From the NCBI GenBank assembly GCA_016932385.1, contig JAFGCY010000036.1:1-52475 (forward strand): a stretch of 52,475 nucleotides of DNA. The letters run 5' to 3'. Shown here piece after piece: positions 8,282 to 16,603 of the stretch (its first letter is position 1; each line of letters opens with the position of its first letter). Source of the DNA: a bacterium. Its GTDB lineage: Bacteria > 4484-113 > JAFGCY01. Under the pieces are notes generated by a model. That model made no database searches. It worked only from the letters and a program-made list of their open reading frames with translations, and was not told where the DNA came from. Both the position numbers and the translations under genes were made by a program.

Positions 8282-8643
8282 TGTTTGAAGAACAGATAAA
8301 CCGCGCTGACCATCATCAGCCCGGCGAAGCACTTCCTGACCAACAGCGGATCGATCACGTTGGCCCATTTAGCGCCGAAATAAGCACCGAGCATGAGCAT
8401 CAGGGCTACGATCCCCGCCCCCCACAGGTTGATTTCGACTTCCGGGTTCTTCCAGTACTGCCAAAAACCGAGGATACCGATCGGCGGTAGCAATACCGCC
8501 AGGCTGGTTCCCTGGGCCTTGAGCTGGTCGTAACCGAAAAACAGCACGAGCGCCGGAATGATGATCAACCCGCCGCCGACGCCGACAAATCCGCTGAGGA
8601 TGCCGGCCACGGCGCCGATCAGTGCGAAGCCTAGATATTCCAT
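8278..8643 (-). CDS. half-size TauE/SafE-family membrane protein
   Basis: 121 aa, about half the usual 240-280. It has four hydrophobic segments and the family signature GILSGFVGVGGGLIIIPAL near the N-terminus. TauE/SafE proteins export sulfite, sulfoacetate or related anions and are made of two homologous halves, so this single half would need to dimerise. No second half lies nearby, and both flanking genes are complete, so it is not obviously a truncation. TACAAT 7 nt before the ATG suggests leaderless transcription. Confidence 0.85.
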   Translation of the reverse strand: MEYLGFALIGAVAGILSGFVGVGGGLIIIPALVLFFGYDQLKAQGTSLAVLLPPIGILGFWQYWKNPEVEINLWGAGIVALMLMLGAYFGAKWANVIDPLLVRKCFAGLMMVSAVYLFFKH

Positions 8644-8650
8644 GGCATGT

Positions 8651-8656
8651 ATTGTA
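8651..8656 (-). promoter_or_regulatory. -10 box, leaderless promoter of the TauE-like gene
   Basis: TACAAT on the minus strand, 7 nt before the ATG. A TTGATC (8672-8677) lies 15 bp upstream as a possible -35. Confidence 0.55.
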
Positions 8657-8668
8657 AGCGAGGCCGGG

Positions 8669-9994
8669 TCAGATCAACCGGCCGGTGAATCCCGCTCCAT
8701 CGCAGGCTTCCAGCCGCACCGGGATAAGCCTGCCGATCTGCTCGTCTAGCCCGGGTGGCCCGCCGCAGACGATCTGATAGGCCTCGCCATGTCCGGTCCA
8801 GCCCGTCGCGGAGCATTCCTCGACGAGTACCAGCGCTTGCCGGCCGACGAACCGTTGCCAGCGTCCGGCGGCAAGCGCGCGCGTATGTTCGATCAACCGC
8901 CGATTGCGGTCGATCACCTCCGGACGCGGCAGGGGGTTGAGTAAAGCTGCCGGCGTACCTGGACGCGGGCTGTAGGGGAAACCGTGCACGCGCTCGAACC
9001 CGAGCTCGGTGCACAAGTCCAGCGTAGCCTGGAAGTCGCCGGCGGATTCGGTGGGATAACCGACGAGGATGTCGGTTGTCAGAGCGCCGTCGGGACAGCA
9101 CCGCCGGAAGTCCGCAACAATTCGCGCATACTGCTCGGCTGTGTATTGGCGCCGCATCGCCTGGAGCACTGGTTCGCTGCCGGACTGCAGGGGCATGTGT
9201 AGATGCGCGCAGAGGCCCGGTCGGGTATAAAGCTCCAGCAGTTCCGCGGTGGCGTCTTCCGGTTCGATACTGCTTAAGCGCAGGCGGGCATCCACGGGCA
9301 ACTCGGCCAGCACCGCGTCGATTAACCGGCAAACGTCCCAGCGTTCACTCGGCGTTTCGCCGCGTGGATCCGCGTGCCAGGGAGCTCGGCCGAAGTGGCC
9401 GATGTTCACACCGGTCAGGACAAGCTCGCGATAACCGGCGTCCAGCCGCTTTCGAACTTCATTGATAATCGCGTCCGGCCGGCGGGAGTAATAGGGCCGG
9501 ACGTCCGGAATGATGCAGTAGCTGCAGCGGCAGGTGCAGCCGTCCTGGACTTTGATGAACGTCCGCGCGCGGCCGTGGGCTGGCCCATGGCTGGATTGGT
9601 CTGTTGCAGCTTCAGGCCCGCCGTGAATGTCCGCTTGGCCATTCAACCAATCCAATGCCTGGGAAAAGAAGGCGAACGGCCGGGCTCCGGCCTCCGCGTA
9701 CTGCCGGCGGATGCCCTCATGCCGGGCGCCGCAGCCGGTCAGCAGTATTAGAGCGCGGGGATACTCCCGCCGGATGCGGCGCACGAATTGCAGGGCCTTG
9801 CGTTCGGCTTCGGCGGTGACACAGCAGGAGTTGACGATGACGACTGGTGCGCCAGCGGTGGTATCGTCATCAGGCAACCGGCTGCCCGTTAACTCACTCG
9901 CATTAAACCCGGCCGACTGCGCGAGCCCGATAAACTCCACGCTTTCGCTGTAGTTCACCTTGCAGCCGAAGGTTTTGATGAATAGTCGCCGCAC
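8669..9994 (-). CDS. mtaB: MtaB-like tRNA t6A37 methylthiotransferase (radical SAM)
   Basis: 441 aa from the GTG at 9994. The order is N-terminal UPF0004 domain (FIKTFGCKVNYSESVEF), radical SAM domain with cluster cysteines in VQDGCTCRCSYCIIPDVRP, then a weak C-terminal TRAM-like segment. The enzyme converts t6A37 of tRNA to ms2t6A using two 4Fe-4S clusters. GCKVN fits the MtaB/YqeV subgroup rather than MiaB. A longer start (GTG 10024) would add ten residues. I prefer 9994 because GATAAT ends 6 nt before it and the protein then begins just before the conserved GCKVN strand, as in the family. It follows pgk on the same strand. Confidence 0.88.
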   Translation of the reverse strand: MRRLFIKTFGCKVNYSESVEFIGLAQSAGFNASELTGSRLPDDDTTAGAPVVIVNSCCVTAEAERKALQFVRRIRREYPRALILLTGCGARHEGIRRQYAEAGARPFAFFSQALDWLNGQADIHGGPEAATDQSSHGPAHGRARTFIKVQDGCTCRCSYCIIPDVRPYYSRRPDAIINEVRKRLDAGYRELVLTGVNIGHFGRAPWHADPRGETPSERWDVCRLIDAVLAELPVDARLRLSSIEPEDATAELLELYTRPGLCAHLHMPLQSGSEPVLQAMRRQYTAEQYARIVADFRRCCPDGALTTDILVGYPTESAGDFQATLDLCTELGFERVHGFPYSPRPGTPAALLNPLPRPEVIDRNRRLIEHTRALAAGRWQRFVGRQALVLVEECSATGWTGHGEAYQIVCGGPPGLDEQIGRLIPVRLEACDGAGFTGRLI

Positions 9995-10000
9995 ACGCTT

Positions 10001-10006
10001 ATTATC
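10001..10006 (-). promoter_or_regulatory. -10 box, leaderless promoter of mtaB
   Basis: GATAAT on the minus strand, 6 nt before the GTG at 9994. It lies inside the longer alternative reading frame and so argues for the shorter start. Confidence 0.5.
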
Positions 10007-10065
10007 GCGGAAACTGCCGATCACGGTTATTCTGGTGCAAGTTGGGTCTTGCGCGCCGGTAGCCC

Positions 10066-11280
10066 TTAAGCCATCAGCATTTTCAAGCCTGGCAATTCCT
10101 TGCCGGCAACATATTCCAGGCTGGCGCCCCCGCCTGTGCTGACGTGGTGGATTTGCCGAGTCAGGCCGGCGCTGTTGACCGCCGCCACGCTCTCACCACC
10201 GCCGACGACGGTATGCGCCGTCTTGAAGACATCGGCTAGCGCTTTGGCGATTGTTAACGTGCCTAGGCTGAACTGCTCCTGCTCGAACACTCCCATTGGG
10301 CCATTCCAGAACACCGTTCGGGCCCGTTGGATCTCGCGCTGGAACAGGTCGCAGGTCCGCCGGCCGATATCCACGGCGATGTCGTCGCCGCCGATCGAGT
10401 CCGCGCTGACGGTGCTGATTCCCGTCGGGTTCAGCAGGTCGTCCGTGACGACGTAATCCACGGGCAGCAGGAATTCTGTGTTGTGCTGAGTGGCCAGGTC
10501 CAGCATATGCTTGGCGGTATCGACCATGTCGTCTTCCACGACGCTACGCCCGACTTTATGCCCCTGCGCCAGCAGGAAGGTATTGGCCATGGCTCCGCCG
10601 ATCAGCACCGTGTCGGCACGCGGAATCAGCGATTCCAGCACATCGATCTTGCCGCTGATCTTTTTCCCGCCGAGGATGATTACCAGCGGTTTGGCCGGGT
10701 TCTCCGTGACCTGGATCAAGCCCTGCAATTCCTGCTCCACCAGCAAGCCGGCGTAAGCGGGCAGCAAGTGGGCCACGCCCTCCGTGCTGGCATGGGCCCG
10801 ATGCAGCGTGCCGAAGGCATCGTTCACATACGAGTCAGCCAGCATCGCGAGCTGTTTGGCGAAGCCGGGATCATTGGTCGTTTCGCCGGCATGGAAGCGC
10901 AGATTTTCCAGCAGCACGATGTCATTGGCACCGGCGGCCTCGACCGCCGTGCGCGCCGGTTGGCCGACACAGTCGTCGAGCTTGATAATGCGCCGCGGCG
11001 CAAACCCGGCGGGTTTGATGAACTGGTTGAGCATCTCTTCCAGCAGCGGTGCGACCGGGGTTAGGCGCAGGCTTTCCTCGACCTGCCCGTGCGGCCGGCC
11101 AAGATGACTGCAGATGATCAGCGAGGCTCCGTCATCGAGCAGGTGGGCGATGGTGGGCAGTGTGGCCCGAATGCGCGTGGTATCAGAAACTTTACCGTTG
11201 TTGACCGGCACGTTGTAGTCAACGCGCAACAACACGCGCTTGTCGCCGAAATCCACTTTGCGGATCGACTTCAGCTCCAT
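10066..11280 (-). CDS. pgk: phosphoglycerate kinase
   Basis: 404 aa from the ATG at 11280, which has GAGGT 6 nt upstream. The start 15 codons earlier lacks a Shine-Dalgarno. Pgk transfers the acyl phosphate of 1,3-bisphosphoglycerate to ADP in glycolysis. Seen are the substrate-binding DYNVP and ICSHLGRPHG, the hinge and nucleotide-domain motifs ILGGKKISGKI and GGAMANTF, FWNGPMGVFE, and VVGGGESVAAV with VSTGGGASLEYVAG near the C-terminus. Length and motifs are complete. A near-palindrome lies in the 5' leader. It is divergent from the Xaa-Pro peptidase. Confidence 0.97.
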   Translation of the reverse strand: MELKSIRKVDFGDKRVLLRVDYNVPVNNGKVSDTTRIRATLPTIAHLLDDGASLIICSHLGRPHGQVEESLRLTPVAPLLEEMLNQFIKPAGFAPRRIIKLDDCVGQPARTAVEAAGANDIVLLENLRFHAGETTNDPGFAKQLAMLADSYVNDAFGTLHRAHASTEGVAHLLPAYAGLLVEQELQGLIQVTENPAKPLVIILGGKKISGKIDVLESLIPRADTVLIGGAMANTFLLAQGHKVGRSVVEDDMVDTAKHMLDLATQHNTEFLLPVDYVVTDDLLNPTGISTVSADSIGGDDIAVDIGRRTCDLFQREIQRARTVFWNGPMGVFEQEQFSLGTLTIAKALADVFKTAHTVVGGGESVAAVNSAGLTRQIHHVSTGGGASLEYVAGKELPGLKMLMA

Positions 11281-11296
11281 CGTTATACCTCGCAGA

Positions 11297-11313
11297 AGTA
11301 GTTTGAAACTGCT
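11297..11313. promoter_or_regulatory. 17-bp near-palindrome in the pgk leader
   Basis: AGTAGTTT-G-AAACTGCT has one mismatch and lies just upstream of the pgk Shine-Dalgarno. The rest of the 280-bp pgk/peptidase intergenic region holds AT-rich -10-like elements (for example 11325-11330, GATAAT on the minus strand) and no gene I can support. Confidence 0.35.
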
Positions 11314-11526
11314 AGATACCGACAAATTATCAACAACCTACGGCTACGTCCCTCATAAGCATAGCAGAATTCAAGTCTGGCTGTAACCTTGCGCGGGTGT
11401 CTCAAGACGGTGGCAGGACTGAACGGGTAGTTACACGATGTTCACCAGCCATTATACAGGGATGGCGATCGGTTGGCGGGCCTGCGGCTGGAAGGGAACT
11501 GGCGAAGACAGGCCGTTTACGGGAAG

Positions 11527-11532
11527 TATAAT
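11527..11532 (+). promoter_or_regulatory. promoter -10 of the Xaa-Pro peptidase gene
   Basis: Perfect TATAAT with AAGACA 16 bp upstream (11505-11510). It gives a leader of about 20-25 nt before the ATG at 11561 and supports that start over the longer frame beginning at 11438. Confidence 0.55.
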
Positions 11533-11560
11533 AATTGATTACCCGGAACTTGGAGCCGAT

Positions 11561-12640
11561 ATGCACGCTAATCGAATCAACCGGATCCGCGATCGCATGG
11601 CCGACGAGGGGCTTGATGCCCTGATGGTTACCGCCTTGCCGAATATCTTCTATCTGAGCGGTTATACGGGGTCAACTGCCGTCGTGTTGTTGACACAGGG
11701 AAATTGCTGGTTTCTGACAGACTTCCGCTATCACGAGCAGTTCGAACAGCAAGTATGGAATGGGTACACCCTGGTGGACAACACCGGCCGGAAATTTGTC
11801 GAGGATATCTTGCCCAGCCTGGCGGATGCCAAATCGATTAAGCGGATCGGTTTTGAAGCGGCGCATGCCACCTATACAGCGTTGCAGAAGCTGCAAGTTT
11901 CGAGCGAGTTGGAATTCACACCCACGATGGGCTGGGTTGAAGACTTGCGGATCATCAAGGACGAAAAGGAGATCGAGCTGCTGCGCGCCAGCGTGAGGTT
12001 GAATGAGCAGGTGTTCGAGGCCAGTCTGAGAATCATCGGGCCGGATGCCACCGAGGCGGACCTGGCCGCAGAGATCCATTACCAGGCGCTCAAGCTTGGC
12101 GCCAAGGGCTACAGCTTCGATCCGATTATCGCCAGCGGCCCGAATTCCTCCAAGCCGCACGCCGGATTCTCGCTGAGCAAGCTGGTACCGGGTGCTCCCT
12201 TGACGATCGACATGGGTGTTGTGCTGGACGGTTATTGCAGCGATATGACCCGGACGGTGTTCTACAAAGACTGCCCAGCCGACTGGGCCAAGATTTATCA
12301 ACTGGTACGCGAGGCCAAGGATCGCGCCTTTGCCGCGATCCGTCCCGGCAAGCTGGGTAAGGAGATTGACGCCGTGGCGCGTGACTTGATCTACAAAGCC
12401 GGCTACGAGGGCAAGTTCGAGCATGGCCTGGGCCATGGCGTGGGCATTGAGGTGCACGAGCAACCGACTCTGTCGCGCATGGGCGAGCAGGAGCTCAAAC
12501 CGGGTATGGTGGTCAGCGATGAACCGGGCATCTACCTGCCGGGCCAAGGCGGGATCAGGATCGAGGACATGGTGGTCGTGCGGGAGAACGGCGCGGAGAA
12601 CCTTAACGAGCTTGCGACCGAGTTGCGGATTGTCGGATAG
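11561..12640 (+). CDS. M24-family Xaa-Pro peptidase (aminopeptidase P / PepQ type)
   Basis: 359 aa from the ATG at 11561 with GGAG upstream; a good promoter lies between the earlier start and this one. It cleaves X-Pro bonds with a dinuclear metal centre. The N-terminal creatinase-like domain covers about residues 1-125 (ANRINRIRDRMADEGLDAL). The pita-bread catalytic domain covers 130-359. Metal ligands are the aspartates of TIDMGVVLDGYCSDMTRTV, the histidine of FEHGLGHGVGIEVHE and the glutamates of VVSDEPGIYLPG and IRIEDMVVV. It lies 76 bp upstream of efp in the same direction, a pairing common in bacteria, and may be cotranscribed with it. Confidence 0.94.
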   Translation: MHANRINRIRDRMADEGLDALMVTALPNIFYLSGYTGSTAVVLLTQGNCWFLTDFRYHEQFEQQVWNGYTLVDNTGRKFVEDILPSLADAKSIKRIGFEAAHATYTALQKLQVSSELEFTPTMGWVEDLRIIKDEKEIELLRASVRLNEQVFEASLRIIGPDATEADLAAEIHYQALKLGAKGYSFDPIIASGPNSSKPHAGFSLSKLVPGAPLTIDMGVVLDGYCSDMTRTVFYKDCPADWAKIYQLVREAKDRAFAAIRPGKLGKEIDAVARDLIYKAGYEGKFEHGLGHGVGIEVHEQPTLSRMGEQELKPGMVVSDEPGIYLPGQGGIRIEDMVVVRENGAENLNELATELRIVG

Positions 12641-12716
12641 TGCTAGGATTGTCCGGCGCGCCAGCGGGGAGCGCTGCGCGCTGAAACACGACGTATGAGA
12701 TTGAAGGAGTTTTAAC

Positions 12717-13283
12717 GTGTCGATTACGCCAGGTGATTTCAGGAATGGCATGGTTTTCCAGCGGGATAACGATCTGCTGCAGGTCGTGGAGTTCCAGCAT
12801 GTCAAGCCCGGCAAGGGCCCGGCTTTTGTCAGAACCAAGCTGAAGAATCTTCGCTCGGGCGCGATTTTCGAGGAGAAACTGCGCCCTGATCAGAAGTACG
12901 AGGAAGTCCGGGTGGAGAATCGCCGGATGGACTACCTTTACGCCGACGGTGACCTGCTGGTTGTGATGGACAAGGAAACCTACGACCAGATCAGCATTCC
13001 GGCTGAGATGCTGGGAAAGCAGATCGATCTGCTGGTGGAGAATGAGGAACTCACCGTTGCGATGAACGGTGAGGAACCGATTTCGGTGGAGATGCCCTTA
13101 ACCGTTGTGCGCGAGGTTACGTTCTGCGAGCCGGGCGTCAAGGGCGATACCGCCACGGGAGCGACCAAACAAGCGACCGTGGAGGGCGGGGCTACGGTAA
13201 ATGTGCCGCTGTTCATAAACATCGGCGATCGGCTGAAAATAGACACCAGGACCTATTCTTACCTCGAACGGGCGAAAGATTAA
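12717..13283 (+). CDS. efp: translation elongation factor P
   Basis: 188 aa, standard length, with three OB-like domains. EF-P binds ribosomes stalled at polyproline between the P and E sites. The N-terminal KOW-like domain holds the loop KPGKGPAF with K33, where lysylation or hydroxylation occurs in many lineages. No EpmA/EpmB/EarP gene is in the window, so the modification route is unknown. The C-terminal signature region VEGGATVNVPLFINIGDRLK is present. The start is GTG with a strong AAGGAG 7 nt upstream. It follows the Xaa-Pro peptidase. Confidence 0.97.
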   Translation: MSITPGDFRNGMVFQRDNDLLQVVEFQHVKPGKGPAFVRTKLKNLRSGAIFEEKLRPDQKYEEVRVENRRMDYLYADGDLLVVMDKETYDQISIPAEMLGKQIDLLVENEELTVAMNGEEPISVEMPLTVVREVTFCEPGVKGDTATGATKQATVEGGATVNVPLFINIGDRLKIDTRTYSYLERAKD

Positions 13284-13387
13284 TCCTTGGCCGGAACGGT
13301 TGATAAGTTCGCCTAAATATAAGATAATGTATCGATCAGCCAGTCTGGCGATTTTTTGTGTTTAACACGCGAATCGGTTGGGCTGGG

Positions 13388-13393
13388 TATAAT
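13388..13393 (+). promoter_or_regulatory. promoter -10 upstream of the first PKD-Kelch lipoprotein
   Basis: Perfect TATAAT, 62 nt before the ATG at 13456. No convincing -35 at 17 bp. The segment 13284-13455 holds no other gene. Confidence 0.4.
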
Positions 13394-13455
13394 AGGTCAA
13401 CCTGTTAGAGGATTGCTTTGGGGCAAGACATACAGTGTTTACCAGGAGGCTGGCT

Positions 13456-16400
13456 ATGATTAGCAGGTCCAAGTGGGTATGGACCCCGGTGCTTCTTGTC
13501 GCGTTGCTGACGATGTTTTCTTGTGGCGGCGGTGGCAACGGGGATACAACTCCAGGTATCGGCCCGGCGTTCAATCTTTATGTATCGGCGAATCCCGAAG
13601 TGGGTGCAGCACCGCTGATGGTCACGTTCCATGCGGTGCCGTCCGGAGGTTACGAACCGTACACCTACGCATGGGATTTCGACGGGGATGGAGTAATCGA
13701 CTCCAACGCGTCGAGCGGCCAATACAACTACACGGAAAGCTCCGTGTTGTCTGTCACGGTTACGGACAATGAAGGCAACGACGTCAGTGCATCGCGGACG
13801 ATTACCATCACCGGCGATGCGCCGGTTTCGACGGACGAGCCGCTTGATGTTCGGTTTAACGCAACGCCTCAATCCGGCAATGTCCCCTTCAACGTTCAGT
13901 TCACGTCATATGTAGACGGTGGTAAAGCTCCGTACTCATACTCGTGGGACTTCAACGGGGATGGCGTGTACGACAGCTTCTTGGAGAACCCGCTGTACAC
14001 CTATGAGGAAGTTGGCCAGGAAGTGACCGGCGAGGTCGGCCGCTACGTTTTCTATCCGCTGTTGCGGGTGGAGGACAGCCGTGGCGTAATCGGCACCAAC
14101 TTCGACGACAATGACGACAACGGCAGTCCTGATTTCAAGATTCAGATCAACTCCGCTCCGCAGTTGTCGGGCCTGCAGGTTACAGCCAGCGCAAACCCGC
14201 TGACCGGTCAGGCTCCGCTGTATGTGGAGTTCACCGGCGCGGTGATCGGCGGCAGCAATGACTACTCCTTCGAGTGGGACTTCGGTGATGGCGATGCCAG
14301 CGATCCGCTGACAACGTCGATCGTCACGCACACCTACCTGAATCCTGGCACCTACAAGGCAACATTGACCGTTACCGACAACGTGACGGCTCAGGTTAAG
14401 GATTCCTATCCGCTGACGATTAACGCGATCTATCCGCAGGGTTTCGAGATCTCGATCACGAGCGATATCAATACGGGACAGGTTCCGTTTATCGTCAACT
14501 TCCATTCCAACCCGGTGAATGGTCGTGAACCGATCCTGTTCGAGTGGGATGTCTTCAATGATCAGACCCCGCTGGAAAACACACCGGATATCGGTGATTA
14601 CCCCGTGCTCGCGGCCAAGGCCGTAGTGACCCCGGATTACTCCACGCGGATGAACCCGACGATCCACTTCGGCAATACCGCCGGAACCGGCGCGGACTTC
14701 GCCTATGCGGTGCGGTGCGTGGCAACGGATGCTTCCGGCAACGTGGCTGTCAGTAATCTGATCCGCGTCACGGCTAGCCCGAACGACACGTTCCCCTTCT
14801 ATGAGTGCATCCGTCCCGACGTGGTCGGCAGCACCTACTTCCCCGCCGCTGCGGGTGGTGAATCTGCCGATGCGCAGTACCAGCCGTATCCGATGCCGGT
14901 GCCGTGGGATGGCCGCGCCAACGCCGCCGTCTGTGCCCACCCGACCGGTATCAGCTACATCATCGGCGGTGAGCACCTTGATGAGAATGGCAACTTCGAG
15001 TCACTGGTCGATCGCGGTGACTCCATGTACATGTTCCTGCCGGCGACCAACGGTACGGGAACCGGCGAGGGCTTGATCGGTAAATGGACGACCGGTGCTA
15101 CCGGCGTGATGGTCAAGCTCAACGACGATACCGCGCCGCCGTTCCCGGGTACGCCTTCGGGCGCGTTGGGTTCACCGACCTGGCTGAGTGATTTGGACAG
15201 TGGTGACACGGTTCCGCCGGTACAGGTCGAGGAGGATGAGCCCGCGGCCAAGGCGCCGGGCTCGGTGACGCAGCGTAGCGCTCCGTTTGAGATCGTTGGC
15301 TCGGCTGCCGCGGTTTATATGCACGAGCGGCCGGAAACCAACCCCGAGGGCGCTTATCCCGGACCGGGCTTCTGGGCAACCGCCAACTTCCCGAACTTCG
15401 GCGATAGTCTGGACCGTGATTCCAATGGCTTCCCGCCCGAGAAGCTGTGGCCGTGGCCTGACCAGGCTTGTCATGGTTGGGGCTGCGACGCAGGTGGTTG
15501 AGGCACGATTGATGGCGCAGGTGCGCCCATAATCTACGTGCTTGGTGGTCGTACTGATGCAAACACGCCGACTGATCTGATTCAGAAGTACTACCCGTAC
15601 GGTTTCGGCAATGAGTATCTTGAGCCCTGGAGCCAGGACTTCGGCTTCCAGACAACCTGCAACCAGACTGACATTTGGAGCCCGTACTTCCTGCGTCCGG
15701 ACCAGGACCAGTTCCCCGGTACCGGCCAGAACTTCGATCCGCAGATCGAGCAGCGCCGTCCCGGTGGCGGTGGCGGCAGTGATGACATGACCATGCCGAG
15801 ACTGCCCAAGGCCCTGTACGGCTTGGCGGCCCTCAAGATCGAGAGCGGTGTCGATACAGCTGCTCCGGACTTCCCCAACGGACCATTCCGTTACATCTAC
15901 ACGTTCGGCGGTATTGAGTCCAGTGGTCAGGTTACCGATGAGATGTTCCGCTGGAACGTCAATCAGGCGGGCAGCGCGACTGGCACCGACGATTCCGTAT
16001 TCGAGCTGATCAGCCATATGAATAGCCCGCGGGCCTATGCTAAGGCCGTGTTCATTCCGGGCCGTGATGTCAAGATCGCCATCGTGGGCGGCATTGACAA
16101 CAACCGCATCCCGCTGAATACGGTTGAGGTTTACACCTTCGACAGCGAGTTCAACCCCGGCGCGGGCGCTTGGGAAACGTTCGAGGGTGACCTGCCTGAA
16201 GCGCTGGAAGCTTGTGGCGCCGGTTATCATCCGGGTTATGCCGGTGAGGATTGGGTCCTGGCGATCAGCGGTTGGACGGGTGAAGACTTCTCGTACAACA
16301 TGTACAATGCCCGTATCGGTAGCACCGGCAATCAGGTTATTACCGAGCCGGTCTATACGGTACCGCGTTCCTATGCTGGCAGCAGCCAGGCCGGTTCAGA

Positions 16401-16524
16401 TCCGCTGAGTCAGATCCGGCAGGAGAACATGCTATCTGCGATTACTTTCAACCGCTACTACCAGTTTGGCGGTGTTGATGAAAATGGCGTTGAAGCCATT
16501 GCTGAGACTTTAAGCTTGCCTTAG
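13456..16524 (+). CDS. PKD-Kelch surface lipoprotein interrupted by one in-frame TGA (candidate recoding or nonsense mutation)
   Basis: The frame runs from the ATG at 13456 (AGGAGG 6 nt upstream) to 16524, 1022 codons, with a single internal TGA at 15499-15501. On both sides the codon use and protein character match, and no frame change is needed. The N-terminus is a lipoprotein signal (VLLVALLTMFSC). Four PKD-like domains follow between about residues 35 and 340, with Ca2+-type loops such as WDFDGDGVID and WDFNGDGVYD. Kelch/beta-propeller blades come next, with the TGA between ACHGWGCDAGG and GTIDGAGAPIIYVLGG. Without readthrough the product would be about 681 aa and lose its last third. A hairpin starts right after the TGA. 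It is paired with the next gene, a paralogue of the same design. Function unknown; PKD and Kelch modules suggest surface binding or adhesion. Confidence 0.75.
15504..15540 (+). promoter_or_regulatory. bSECIS-like hairpin just downstream of the in-frame TGA
   Basis: Helices, outer to inner: CAC 15504-15506 with GTG 15538-15540; GATT 15507-15510 with AATC 15531-15534; ATG 15512-15514 with CAT 15528-15530; GCGC 15515-15518 with GCGC 15523-15526. The apex is AGGT (15519-15522), 18-21 nt after the TGA. Single-base bulges are G15511 and C15527. Bacterial SECIS elements lie within this distance and need G near the start of the loop; the E. coli fdhF element has GCAGGUCUGC at its apex, resembling GCAGGTGC here. 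Sec insertion is a hypothesis. Confidence 0.35.
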
Positions 16525-16532
16525 GAGTTTAT

Positions 16533-16567
16533 CGGGGTGCCGGATCTGCTTACGATCCGGCACCCCG
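16533..16567. terminator. 14-bp perfect hairpin between the two PKD-Kelch genes
   Basis: Arms 16533-16546 and 16554-16567 pair perfectly around a 7-nt loop. No T-run follows, so it may be an attenuator or an mRNA-stability element that separates expression of the two lipoproteins, rather than a full terminator. Confidence 0.5.
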
Positions 16568-16603
16568 GGTTTCCATAAAGGCGACGTTACACAGGAGGGT
16601 GCT

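Noticed and set aside
15499-15501. Frameshift explanation for the broken PKD-Kelch gene
   Set aside because: Both parts are in the same frame (difference 2103 nt, a multiple of 3) with only the single TGA between them.
15499-15501. Genome-wide TGA reassignment to Trp or Gly
   Set aside because: TGA is a normal stop in several complete genes here, for example mtaB, glgC, glgA and the HIT gene.
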